This document shows, in pieces, positions 1-10,781 of a stretch of DNA of 64,000 nt (position 1 is its first letter; every line of letters begins with the position of its first letter). The stretch lies in NCBI GenBank assembly GCA_963277665.1, contig OY728165.1, positions 1,150,936,050 through 1,151,000,049 of the forward strand, written 5' to 3'. Source of the stretch: Viscum album. Its lineage: Eukaryota > Streptophyta > Magnoliopsida > Santalales > Viscaceae. The translations under genes and the position numbers were made by a program. The notes under the pieces were generated by a model. The model was given only the letters and a program-made list of their open reading frames with translations. It did not search any database and had not been told where the DNA came from.

Positions 1-3000
1 TATGAAATAGAATATAGTATATCATGATGACCACATAAATAGATTTTTGTCATCACCATACCCAAGTACACTAGTGTGGTGATATTTCTGTGATCATGGC
101 CAACACATTCCACCATAGTGTTCCACATGCACAATCATTTTCACACTAGCATGTTTTTATTTCATTTTCATATAGGAAATAACTGAGGTCAAAACAGCCT
201 CTAAAAGATTTTTAAAATTAATTTTATGGTTTTTTTCACCAAAAATAATATTACACACCCATAAGGGCTCCACCACATTGACCATGAGGGTGTGGTAACT
301 CTTTTAAATTCTATAAATCATCTCCCACCTCTAAAACACATAAAAAAACCATCTCAATCCCACTAATCCTAGGGAATAAAAATTGTAATGGTTGTAATGT
401 TATAGAAACATTCTATGAATCTCTATTTTCAAACGATATTTTCTATATTCACCATATCACAAATCTGAATCTTAAGAACACAATAAACACATACAACAAT
501 CTTCGATCAATAGTTTCAAGGTACTCAAATTGATAATTAATGATTCCAAAAATCATGTGGGTATATATATATATATTGGGTATGTAAATATGATTACAAA
601 TATGTATTACATGGATCAAGAATATCCTCAAAAAGAGGATGCCCTAAAAATTCATTACTATTCGATAGATCTTTGTTATATCTAATGCACACACTTATTG
701 GTATATCCAACAAGACCCTTTAAACACTATGATGTAAAGGAATTATGAGAATATGAGAATATAATTTTTATTTACCATGAAACAATCCCAAATCAAGGCC
801 TCACATGTATCTTTTTATTTATTGATGATGTATACAACCATATGAAATTATTTATTGGTGGATAGTTCATAATTTTTTCAGGCATAATATATTCATATTT
901 TTAGAGTGAAAGTTAATAGAATAACAAACAAAATTTGGAAACCATTATATTATCCATATGAAAACCCCCTCCAATAGTGATACATGAATTTTTACTACAA
1001 CCAATACTCCATGTATGATCAAACAAACAATGGGTGCCAGGAATGTTGGTAGAGAAGAAATTAATGCCAAAGACATCCATACTTGTGCATATTATTACCT
1101 CTCTACCAAAGAATTCAATGTATTTTTGGATTTGTGCTGAGATCTAATAGCTAGTTAGCTCCTCATTCAAGAAATTTCAAACATAATATATTCATTTGGG
1201 GCATGATAATTAATTATAGTTGATGTTTCCACCAGGATCACCATTAACATATCAATTTCTTAGGATTATTTGATAATGTAGATTATTCCTCTCCATGGCC
1301 ATAAAAAACCAGTTATGTTAAGGGGATAAAAGGAGGTTCTTGATGTGTCATCCAATGGTGGTACATTTATCAAGGGTTCAAATAATCATACATATGAGGT
1401 TGAAATGATTCCCAAATAGAGGTATGCATCACTGGAAATTGACAATATAGATTTGGTAGATGATTTTAACCAAAAGGAAGATGTCAATACATGAAATAAT
1501 GATATATTTTCTAGAGATATGGTTTACATTTTAACACATGATGAATCTATGCATACTAATAATAATTGGAATTACATGATAGTCAATACATTATATGATC
1601 AACATCCACCCCCTTAATTCCCTTTAAAAACATATAAATGGAAAAAAAAATTATATATCTTACTCACCACCTATAGAGGTTGATATTATATTTTCTAATG
1701 AAAAATTCTCCCATTATGGCAGGGATATCGACCATGTCAACTGAATAGGAGAAAATTAATCTTATTAAATATTACCATAGATTATAATTTTAAATTGAAA
1801 TTTAACATTTCTCCTCCTCGTAATAAATAAGGTGTATCCTAACCATTTATTATATCTTTTGAGAATAAGGTTTTCATTTTTTCTATGAAAATATTCCACA
1901 TGAACTTAGTGATTGAGGGATAAAATGATTTTCAAAAATGAAATGGATACAACCCTCCTAGGAATGTAAAGCAGGTATTGCATGAAATAGGAGTTAACAA
2001 TTGAAATATGTCGGGAATCCCCAAAAGTATTCCAATAAATCCCATGTTAACGTATATAATACAACATTATTTCAACCGTATTTTATCAATTGAATCAAGT
2101 CTCTAGTAATATGAATGGATTCCTTAGAAGAGTGGTGTACTCTAATGTATCCCAAAAGAAAACCATAACCTGAAATTTTGTAATCCACTCATCCTTTTCC
2201 TAAAATTATGAATCACATATTTCCATCCATCTATGAAATGTGAGATAGAAAGTATAACAAAAACATTATTGTTCCCTAGGGTGTCCTATAGATGATAACA
2301 TTTTATTAGAAGGTGAAAACAATACTCAGATTGTCATAAATTATTTTAGAGGGAGTTCCATACATTTAGAATATAAGTTTTCAAGTTTTATCATCATAAG
2401 ATATGATTTTAACCATCATTAATTCAATAGAAAATTTATCTATAGAATGAGCAAAATGATTACCATTGACCACCCAAATTTATTGCAACATGAAAATGGG
2501 AGGGTCACTTATTTCATTACTTCATTGAGAGGTGTAATATAAATGCTCAATATGAAACAACCCCATGATAATATATCAAATATTTTAATTGATAATAGAC
2601 ATGACAAGATACAAGAACCATTAATACCGTTGGTGTACCAAGGTTCATTCTAGAATTTTTTTTGAAATTGAAAAATATTTGGATGATTCTATTTAGTGGA
2701 CCAAGTTAAAATCATACAGTCATCCTATTAATAATTTGAATGGTTTTGGAAAAGAGGAAAATAAAAGAATCTTTCATAATATAGACCTCGTGTTCATTAA
2801 AGACCCAATTAATTCCCTATACCACATGGAACCTCCTAGAGCATCATAACAACACCAAAATCAACATTTATTGAAGGAATAAAAACTCCTTGGTCTCATA
2901 TGATATGTTAAAAAACTGAAATAAAACTAAATATTTTTTATTAAAAAAAAAATTTAGGCTTGTTTATCACATCCATGTTTAATGTTTGATAACTTAATGT

Positions 3001-3282
3001 ATATAATGAAAATATATTGATCTCATTCTATCCCTCATAAATATCTCAATAATCAACTTATGGTCCTAATTTACTCTATTATTTAAAATTCGAATCCTTC
3101 AAACCTATCCTCTAGGGTAGATTATAACACAAAAATATTATCTGTTTTGTATCTTCTGAAATATTTTCAATTTCTTCAATAAATTATTTTGAAAAAAAAC
3201 CTTGTTTAAAAATACCATTTTATAGTATATATTATTTAACACAACCATTATAGAGTATTTATTAAATTGGTGGTCATTGATA
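1..3282. other. Unassigned AT-rich, gene-poor DNA
   Basis: I see no reading frame longer than about 60 codons that resembles a known family. The stretch is AT-rich, rich in short A and T runs, and has few CpG dinucleotides, which is the look of very old decayed repeat DNA. It is the left flank into which the old gypsy element starting near 3283 appears to have inserted, so it should once have been continuous with the sequence after 38909. A (TA)n run lies near 563-577. A short FIDD-like peptide near 828 is not enough to call a reverse transcriptase. Confidence 0.5.
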
Positions 3283-3567
3283 AGATTAACTATAGTAGGA
3301 AATATATAATTGTTCAGATCATAGTTTATGTAGTAATTAAATATTACTACTAAATTATATTTAGAAATATTTATATTATATGCTCAATAAAATGATTTTA
3401 TATTCATCCTATATATTTTATAGGCATAATATTTGAAATCCAATTATAAAAATAAAAATTTATATTTTTCTAAAGGTTATTTTTTAAACATTTAATTTTG
3501 ATGGTTTTTAAGAAAAAATTTGGACAATTTTTTCTGTTAAAGTTGGTAAAATAAAATTTATTTATAA
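3283..3567 (+). repeat. Left LTR of old gypsy element, fragment 1 of 3
   Basis: The sequence starting AGATTAACTATAG aligns with the start of the right LTR at 35286 (TGATTAACTGTAT). Shared landmarks follow in order, such as the TAATTAAATA block and the ATATTATATRYTCAAT block. It is cut at 3567 by the copia element. The first base of the expected TG terminus is mutated to A. Divergence is high, so the start is approximate. Confidence 0.65.
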
Positions 3568-3810
3568 TGATGACCTCACCTGTTTTGATAATCCCAATTA
3601 TGCTTTCTTATACTTTGGTAATATCAATCTAATGTTTTTCAATATTTTAATTCTTTTTAATTTGTGATCAAGAAGATAATAATATTAAAATAATCCCTGA
3701 GATATGTTAATCTTTGTTTATCCATGGTTATATAAGTTCTGAAATAATTCTAACCCAATTGGATGTGTTTTGCATAAAAACAGGTAAGTGTAAGCTACTA
3801 ATGTGCATTT

Positions 3811-4080
3811 CAACCAGAGCTACGGATATGAGAAAGTCTATCGATAGAACCAGTCTACCGATCTACTGACTAACAAACACACCATAGCTACCGACAGACA
3901 AGAGATACCGATAGACAAAAGTCTACCGATAGAGCCCGTTCACACAGTTACCGATACATCGAGCTACCGATAGCTCAAGAGCTACCGATGGAGAAAGAGA
4001 TACCTATGGAGAAAGAGATATGGATGGAGAGAAACTGTTATATAGAGCTACTGATGCAAGAGAAAGAGCTACCGATTGAA
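3811..4080 (+). repeat. ACCGAT-based short tandem array in the 5' LTR
   Basis: Units of roughly 18 bp of the type GAGCTACCGATGGAGCAA recur with variable spacers. Many copies read CTACCGAT, and some have become CTACTGAT, a change at the CpG. The equivalent array lies in the 3' LTR at about 14460-14742. LTR enhancers are often tandem arrays upstream of the promoter, so a U3 regulatory role is possible. That is inference from position only. Confidence 0.75.
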
Positions 4081-5061
4081 TATTCTACAACACCGTACAC
4101 TTTTACCAACACGAGCTACTAATGATTGACCAACCAGTCAAACTCTATACTCTATACTCTCAATACTATTTGTTTATTAATATAATGGCTACATTTGATG
4201 TTTTTAATTCAGTTAATGTTATTTAATGATATCTGTTTCCATGTCAGGGAACCGTACCTAGTACCCATACAAAAAGTAATTATTCTTTTTTGTAGAAGCT
4301 GAAAGCTATAAAGGGTCAGAAAAAGATCATGCAAGATACACTTTTTGAAAGAGAGAGAATCAAGGCACTAAGAAGACACATGAAGGGTGAAAGAGCCAAG
4401 AGCTGAACATCATTCAAATGTGGATAATTTTTCACTAGTCAACATCCATACTCCAGGAATCCTGGATATACATGAAGAAACTTATTCTAGAGGAGAACAC
4501 AAGCTGCATCTTGAGTGAAGAACTACAACAAGCATTTCATGCCCTTAGGCTACTAAACTGGACCAAGAACCAAGGAATAAAACGACACTCTATTTTCTGA
4601 ATAAGAAACCATAGAAGGACTCAGAAGCTTTTCTGATAAACCAAATGAGTCCAGAGCTGCACTGCTAATCACTAAAGCATTTATAAACTCAATCATACTT
4701 ATCTTAGTGATTCTTTTATTTAAATTTCGACCAGTGTGTGTACCCGATTTATTCTACAGACATACTGACTCCTGTACTAAGCTGGAGGATTCTTAAATCC
4801 TCACTCAAACTTTATAACCCTTTGTTTTCCACTGTGGATAGTGGTAGAGGTCGAGTAAAACCTGAACAACCTGTGTGCTGTTGTTTGTTTTTCCCATGAA
4901 GAACTGTGGTAGAGGTCTTGGGACCTGGAAATTAGTATACTGTTGTTTACCCCCGATCTAGGGTGTGGATCAATTTTTTTAAATTGTTGAGAGGACTAAG
5001 TCTCGGCTTGAGACTGAACCTCTTGGTTATTTTTGCTGTGCATTTTAATTTGGGTCAAGCA

Positions 5062-5064
<3 letters not shown>

Positions 5065-5093
<29 letters not shown>
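5065..5093. repeat. (TA)n microsatellite in the 5' LTR
   Basis: There are about 29 bases of uninterrupted alternating T and A. The homologous tract in the 3' LTR (15731-15747) is shorter, so the repeat has changed length since insertion. Confidence 0.9.
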
Positions 5094-5095
<2 letters not shown>

Positions 5096-5401
5096 CATAT
5101 TCCGCTGCTATTACTTTGAAATACAAAACTATTTTAAAGATACTTTGACAGTTAAATTAGAAAGTGTTTCTACTTATTGTAAACAAGTAAGTTAGTTTCA
5201 AAAGTTAATTTAATATTATGATTAAGTCTACTAAGACCTAATCAATCTTTGAGAAACTGATTTAACATTCACACTCTGTATAGATTCACTACTGTTTAAC
5301 TTTGTTTTGAAATTGGGGGATTTTTAGAGAAATAATTTTGACAAAATTTTTTATTGGAACTCAATTCACCCCCCTCTTGAGTATCCACTCCGACCAACAT
5401 T

Positions 5402-5412
5402 TGGTATCAGAG
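5402..5412 (+). other. Primer-binding site, initiator tRNA-Met type
   Basis: TGGTATCAGAG lies two bases after the end of the 5' LTR. It is complementary to the 3' end of plant initiator methionine tRNA, the usual primer for first-strand synthesis in this superfamily. Confidence 0.95.
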
Positions 5413-5542
5413 GACTGCTTTTGTTAAAGAATTTTTGAAATATACTGTTTTTCAATTGTGATTTTAGTTGCATATTTAAAGATCTTAAATTTCTGTTAGT
5501 TCTAAATTTTACATCTTTAAAACTATTTTCTAAAACTTACCT

Positions 5543-7286
5543 ATGGATAATAGACTAGAGGGTGCTGCTACTAACTGGCCACCTTTCTTCAATGGCACAA
5601 ACTATGCCCAGTGGAAACTGAAAATGATAATTCATTTAGAAAGTATTTGTTTTGATATTTGGACTGCTATAGAATCTCAGTATAAAATTCCAGAAACTGA
5701 AATAACAACTTGGGATGAACCTACTAAGACTGCTTATAATAATAACTGTACATCTATGAATGCCCTATACTATTCTTTAGGAGATGAAGAGTTTAATAGA
5801 ATATCTGCTTGCAAAACTGCTTATGAAATATGGGATACTTTGGGTGTTTCTCATGAAGGAACAACTAATTTCAAAGAAATGATATTGAATACTTACACTA
5901 TTAAATATGACAATTTGAAAATGATGACTGTTGAACATATTTATGATATGTATCTTAGGTTTAATGAGATAGTTAATACAATGAGTTCACTTGGAAAAGC
6001 TGTTCCAGCTAAGGAACAAATTATGAGGATACTGAGATGTCTTCCAGAACGATGAAGAGGCACTTCTGTTTCAATCCGAGAGTCATGTGACATTGGAGCA
6101 CTGCCAGTAAAAGCTCTTATAAGAAAATTAATGATGTATGAGGAATAACTGAAGGTGAATAAAGAGGAAGATGACGAACCAAAATGTAAATCCGTAGCTT
6201 TCAAGTCTACTGCTTCTAAGAACAAAGAGAAGGAGACAATGCACGTACCTACTGAAAGTTCAACTAGTGAAGATTCTAACTCTGACAGTGATGCTGAGAT
6301 GGCTCAAATAACCAAGAGATTCAAGAAGTTCTATAGGAATAATAAAATCTTGAAAAAATCTAACTACAAAGGAAAGTATGATAATAAGGGACACTAGAAG
6401 AAATATTTGAAGAAGTCTGACAAGGAGGATGATATAGTCTGCTATGAGTGTATAAGGAAAGGACCCATCAAGGTTGACTGTACAAAACTAAAAGTCAAAA
6501 AGAAATATGATTATAAGGACAAGAAGTACAAGAAATCTATGAAAGCAACTTGGAGTGATTCAGAGGACATCACAAGGGAGTCTGAAGTTTCTGATTCTGA
6601 GAAGAATCATGCCAACATGTGTTTCATGACCAACACATCGGAGGTAACTTTAGATGCTCCTGTTTTAAATTCCTATTATTCTAGAGATGATGCAGACTCT
6701 GATTCTGATTATGAAAATATGTCTAAGGATGATTTATTTGAATACTTCAATATACTGGAAGAAACATGCAATGAACATAAAGATAAAAATAAGTCACTAA
6801 AGAAACAACATGCTCTTACTACCAATGCTAAATCTGCCTTTGATATAGAAAAAGAAAAGAATGCTCAACTATTAAAGGAAAATAATTAACTAAAAATGTC
6901 AAATGAGCAACTTAGAAAGGACTTATAAATGTTCAAAAATGGAAAAGATACTCTAAATAAAATGTTAGGTAATCAAGTTTCACCTAAATACACTACTGGA
7001 ATAGGCTACAAACCTGGATAGAAACAGCTTATTAAGAATAGATTTATTCCTAAATCTGGACAGAATACTGCTAGTTCATGTTCTGAAAATCCCTATGCTT
7101 CAACCAATTACTCATATGGTTATAAATCAAATAAAGTTTATATTTAAAAATATATTGATTCTGTAAATTATATGAGACCCATAAGACAAATATGGGTACC
7201 TAAAGCTTTGATTTCTAACCTATCTGGACCCAAGAAGATCTGGGTACCAAAATCATTTCCTATCTAAATCTGTTTTGTAGGAAACA
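5543..7286 (+). pseudogene. copia gag (broken)
   Basis: Gag forms the retrotransposon particle. The ATG at 5543 opens a 170-codon stretch with the copia gag signature FNGTNYAQWK near residues 17-26. The same frame continues past stops at 6053, 6146, 6395, 6887, 6926, 7019, 7145 and 7265, with acidic and lysine-rich segments that match the C-terminal half of SIRE-type gag. A zinc knuckle is encoded at 6440-6481 and reads CYECIRKGPIKVDC. All three cysteines are present, but the histidine position holds proline, so it should not bind zinc. The frame shifts by one base between about 7265 and 7286, where the protease frame takes over. Most stops replace positions where relatives carry Gln or Trp, as expected from C-to-T or G-to-A change. 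Identity as gag is secure and activity can be excluded. Confidence 0.93.
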
Positions 7287-7541
7287 TGCTTAAAGAGTTC
7301 TAACAAGAAGGTATGGTACTTGGACAGTGGATGTTCAAGACACATGTTTGGGGATTATTCATTCTTCAAGAGATTTATAAAGGTTGATGGAGGCCAAGTC
7401 CCCTTTGGTGATAATTCTAAAGGAAAAATAATCGACCTAGGCCAGATTGGTAACACTGATTCATTTTTAATTTATAATGTTTTATTTGTTGATGGACTTA
7501 TGTATAACCTATTAAGTATTTCTCAATTATGTGATGATTGA
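7287..7541 (+). pseudogene. copia pol: aspartic protease region (broken)
   Basis: The frame entering at 7287 contains VWYLDSGCSRHM near 7311-7346, with the D-S-G catalytic motif of retroviral-type aspartic protease (Asp codon 7323-7325). A stop at 7278 precedes it and a TGA at 7539 interrupts it in frame, after the motif LLSISQLCDD that is typical of the end of this domain. The protease would cut the Gag-Pol polyprotein inside the particle. It follows gag in a shifted frame and is read on into the integrase region in the same frame. Confidence 0.9.
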
Positions 7542-7547
7542 TTTAAT

Positions 7548-8610
7548 GTGAAATTTAAAAATGATTCCTGTAATGTTTTTAATTCTCAAAATGTTTTAGT
7601 ATTTTCTACTTTAAGAAATGAAAATATTTATGCTGTTGATTTAAATTCTTTAGCTAAGAAAAACGTTACTTGTTTAAATGCTTTTCATAAAGAATCTTGG
7701 CTTCGGAACAGAATATTAGGACACTGCAACATCTATTCACTAAGAAAATTAACTAGTAAGAACTTAGTTAGAGACCTACCTAAGCTTGAATTCCCAAATG
7801 ACAAAGTTTGTAATCCCTGTCAAAAGGGAAAGCAACATAAAGTTTCTTTTAAATCAAAGAAAGAAGTTTTAACTTCTCAACCTCTCGAGTTGGTTCACAT
7901 GGACTTGTTTGGACCTTCAAGAGTTTCTAGTTTAAATGGGAAGCACTATGTCTATGTCCGAGTAGATGACTTTTCTAGATATACTTGGGTAAGATTTTTA
8001 TCTCTCAAAAGTGAAGCTTGCTCTTACTTTCTTAAATAATCTACTTTTTTTAGAAAACTTTAGTGAACTTAAGATTAAAATCCTAAGAAGTGATCATGGA
8101 CATGAGTTTTAAAATCAAGAGTTTGAATCTTATTGATCACACAATGGCTATAGTCACAAATTTTCTGCTCCTAGAACACCTCAGCAGAATTGTGTAGTAG
8201 AAAGAAGAAATAGAACCCTTGAAGACATAGCTAGAACCATGCTTAATGAATATTACCTGCCTATTTACTTTTGGGATGAAGATTTGAATACAACTTGTTA
8301 TATTATTAATAGAGTCTTAATTAGACCAGTTCTTAAGAAGACCCCATATGAGTTGTCGAATAATATAAAACCTAAAGATAGTTACTTTAGAGTCATTGGA
8401 TGCAAAGTTTTTATTCTTAATACAAAGGATGATCTGGACAAGTTTGCTTCTAAGAGTGATGAAGGAAATTTTCTTGGTTATTCTTTAACTAGAAAAGCCT
8501 ATAGAGTCTTTAATAAGAGAACCAAATGTGTGGAAGAATATGTTCACATCAAGTTTGATGAAACTGATCCACATGAGCCTAAAACCTCTCTTGAAAATCT
8601 TGAATAAGAT
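7548..8610 (+). pseudogene. copia pol: GAG-pre-integrase and integrase core (broken)
   Basis: Integrase inserts the cDNA into host DNA. The first part (7548-8039) carries the pre-integrase zinc-binding segment, including LGHCN and the CNPCQKGKQ pair of cysteines. The first expected histidine, after the Trp of the SWLR motif, appears to be replaced by leucine. The catalytic core is recognisable across a frameshift near 8040-8055. The first Asp is in HMDLFGP (7902), the second in RSDHGHEF (8092) and the Glu in VVERRNRTL (8200). The last two are 36 codons apart, the usual D-35-E spacing. In-frame stops lie at 8037, 8110, 8134 and 8605. The triad itself survives, so the loss of function comes from stops and the frameshift. 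The segment after 8239 is the integrase C-terminal part. Confidence 0.93.
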
Positions 8611-9898
8611 TTGAGTGTTCTGATCCTTAATGATAAATATAAAGAACCTGCTATAAAAACCTCCAGTTTTGGACATATTCTCGAATCTGCTTCTGTTGAA
8701 CCCGAACTTGGAGATGAACCTGAAATTTCTAGTCCTACCTTTACTAGATCAATAAGGATTCTAAAGAATCATCATTTGGATGTTGTTGTTGGTAATCTTG
8801 ATAGAGGGACACAAACTAGAGCTTCTTTAAGAAACTAGGTTGAACATCAAGCCTTTCTTTCACAGCTAGAACCTAAAAATGTCAATGATGCTTTCAATGA
8901 TGAATTTTGGGTAATGGCTATGCAAGAAGAGTTAAATCACATTGAAAGAATCAAAGTCTGGGAATTAGTTGACAGACCTAAGGAAACTTTAACAATAGGC
9001 ACTAAATGGGTTTTTAGAAACAAAGTTGATGAGTTTGGAAACATAGTTAGAAACAAAGCTATATTATTGGCACAAGGATATAGTCAAGAAGAAGGTATAG
9101 ACTATGAGGAAAACTTTGCACCTGTAGCTAGATTAGAATTCATTAGGATCTTACTTGCCTATGATGCTCATCTAAATTTCAAGTTATATTAAATGGATGT
9201 CAAAAGTGCTTTTCTAAATGGTTTTATTATTAAAGATGTTTTTGTTGAACAACCACCAAGATTTACTAATCCTCAATTTCCAAATCATGTTTTTAAACTT
9301 TATAAAGCTTTATATGGTCTAAAAAAATCTCCAAGATCTTGGTATGATAGACTTAGTAATTTTTTTTATTTCAAAAAGTTTTACTAAAGGGATTGCTAAT
9401 CCAACTCTTTTTATTAAAATAATTTCTAAAGATGTTATAATAGTTCAAATCTATGTTGATGATATTATTTTTGGATCTTCCAAACACTCTTTATGTACTG
9501 ATTTTTCAAAATTTAGGCAAAATGAGTTTGAAATGAGTTTAATGAGAGAACTTAAATATTTTCTTGGATTTCAAGTGTTTCAAAATGAAAAATGTATTAC
9601 TTTGAATCAAAGTAAATATACAAAGGATCTTTTAAAATGTTTTGGTTTGGATAGTATTAAGGAAAGTGAAACTCCTATGAGTACTGTTTGTAAATGGAAT
9701 GAAGATGAAACTGGGAAACCAGTGGATCAAACCAATTTAAGAGGTATGATTGGAATCTTACTTTACCTTATTGCTAGTTGACCAGATATTATGTTTAGTG
9801 TGTGAATGTGTGAAAGATTTTAAGCTAATCCAAAAGAATCTCATTTACTTGCTGTTAAACAAATTTTTAAGTATCTTATACATAGTGTAAACTTAGGT
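8611..9898 (+). pseudogene. copia pol: reverse transcriptase (broken)
   Basis: The linker after integrase (8611-8838) runs into a textbook copia RT. Landmarks are [18 protein letters not shown], then [21 protein letters not shown] (9193 onward), LYKALYGLKKSPRSWYDRL, and the catalytic YVDDIIFGS with its YVDD codons at 9452-9463 intact. In-frame stops lie at 8836, 9190, 9779, 9803 and 9821. A one-base frame change lies in the T-rich run between about 9355 and 9390. The enzyme would copy element RNA into cDNA in the particle. Order IN-RT places it in Ty1/copia. Confidence 0.95.
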
Positions 9899-10345
9899 TT
9901 GTTTTACCCAAAAGGACAACCCTTTGGGTTAATGAGTTATTCAGATGCTGATTTTGCTGGTTGCAAGTTATATAGAAAAAGCACTTCAGGAACATGTCAC
10001 TTATTGGGAAAATCCTTAGTATCTTGGGGTAGTCAAAAGCAGAATTCTTTAGCATTATCCACTGTCGAAGCAGATTACATAGCTGCTGGTAGTTGTTGTG
10101 CACAAATTCTGTGGATGAAACACACTCTTTTGGACTATGAATATGACTTTAAGCACGTTTCAATCAACTGTGACAACACTAGTGTAATAAATATCTCGAA
10201 GAACCCTCTGTCTCACTCTAGGACCAAACACATTGATGTAAGGCACCATTTCTTTAGATATCATTACCAAAAGGGTGATATAATTCTTGAGTTTATAGGT
10301 ACTGAACACCAATTAGATGATATTTTCACAAAAAATTTGATTTAA
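9899..10345 (+). pseudogene. copia pol: RNase H
   Basis: An uninterrupted 148-codon stretch in the RT frame contains YSDADFAGCKLYRKSTSG, then ALSTVEADYIAA, the INCDNTSVI segment and HIDVRHHFFRYH, all hallmarks of copia RNase H. It ends near the usual QLDDIFTKNL motif with TAA at 10343. The catalytic acidic residues appear present. It removes template RNA during cDNA synthesis. It is the best preserved domain of the element, but it is downstream of many stops and so is not expressed as part of pol. The end of pol is separated from the third ORF by about 440 bases that hold a tandem repeat. Confidence 0.95.
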
Positions 10346-10404
10346 TATAGGTTAAGTTACATTAGACATGAGTTAGGTATGTTTAACCTTGATCGGTTTC
10401 TAAC

Positions 10405-10590
10405 CTCACCGATGTAAAATTCTCACTGATGTGAAATTCTCACTGATGTGAAATTCTCACCGATGTGAAATTCTCACTGATATGAAATTCTCAATGATGT
10501 GAAATTCTCACCGATGTGAAATTCTCACCGATGTGTAACCCTCACTGATACGAATCCTCACCGATAGAAATTCTCACTGATGTGTGTGCT
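10405..10590 (+). repeat. 17-bp tandem repeat between pol and the third ORF
   Basis: About 11 head-to-tail units of CTCACCGATGTGAAATT lie here, the last four more diverged. Several units read CACTGAT instead of CACCGAT, a CpG transition. The core ACCGAT also forms the LTR array of the same element. The stretch has stops in frame with pol, so it is not coding in the present state. Confidence 0.93.
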
Positions 10591-10781
10591 GTTTTAAAAC
10601 TTCTGTCTGTCGCTAGAATTTGTATCATTTTTTCAATTATCTCATTTTATTTGTTTATTTTATGATTCCTAAATGATAAAACTATAGTGAAAGCTACTTC
10701 TAAATCCACCAAGCATCAAACCTTAACCCTTGAATCTTAGCTCTCGAATCCTTAGAGAAACCTAAATCCTTCGAACCAACG

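Larger units (their letters stand above)
3568..5399 (+). repeat. 5' LTR of the copia element
   Basis: It starts TGATGACCTCACC and ends CCGACCAACA, against TGTTGACC...ATCAACA in the 3' LTR, giving TG...CA ends. It contains an array built on the word CTACCGAT (about 3811-4080) and a TA microsatellite (5065-5093). The PBS begins two bases after its end. The opening TGATGAC has one change from the 3' copy. Confidence 0.95.

Noticed and set aside
810..870. Short peptide with FIDD resembling an RT catalytic motif
   Set aside because: No other RT motif lies at the right distances on either side, and FIDD-like words are easily made by AT-rich DNA.
5941..6225. 94-codon minus-strand open frame opposite copia gag
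   Set aside because: It is a shadow of the gag frame on the other strand and has no recognisable domain.
10405..10590. CRISPR-like appearance of short regularly spaced repeats
   Set aside because: Units are head-to-tail with no unique spacers and lie inside a plant retrotransposon.
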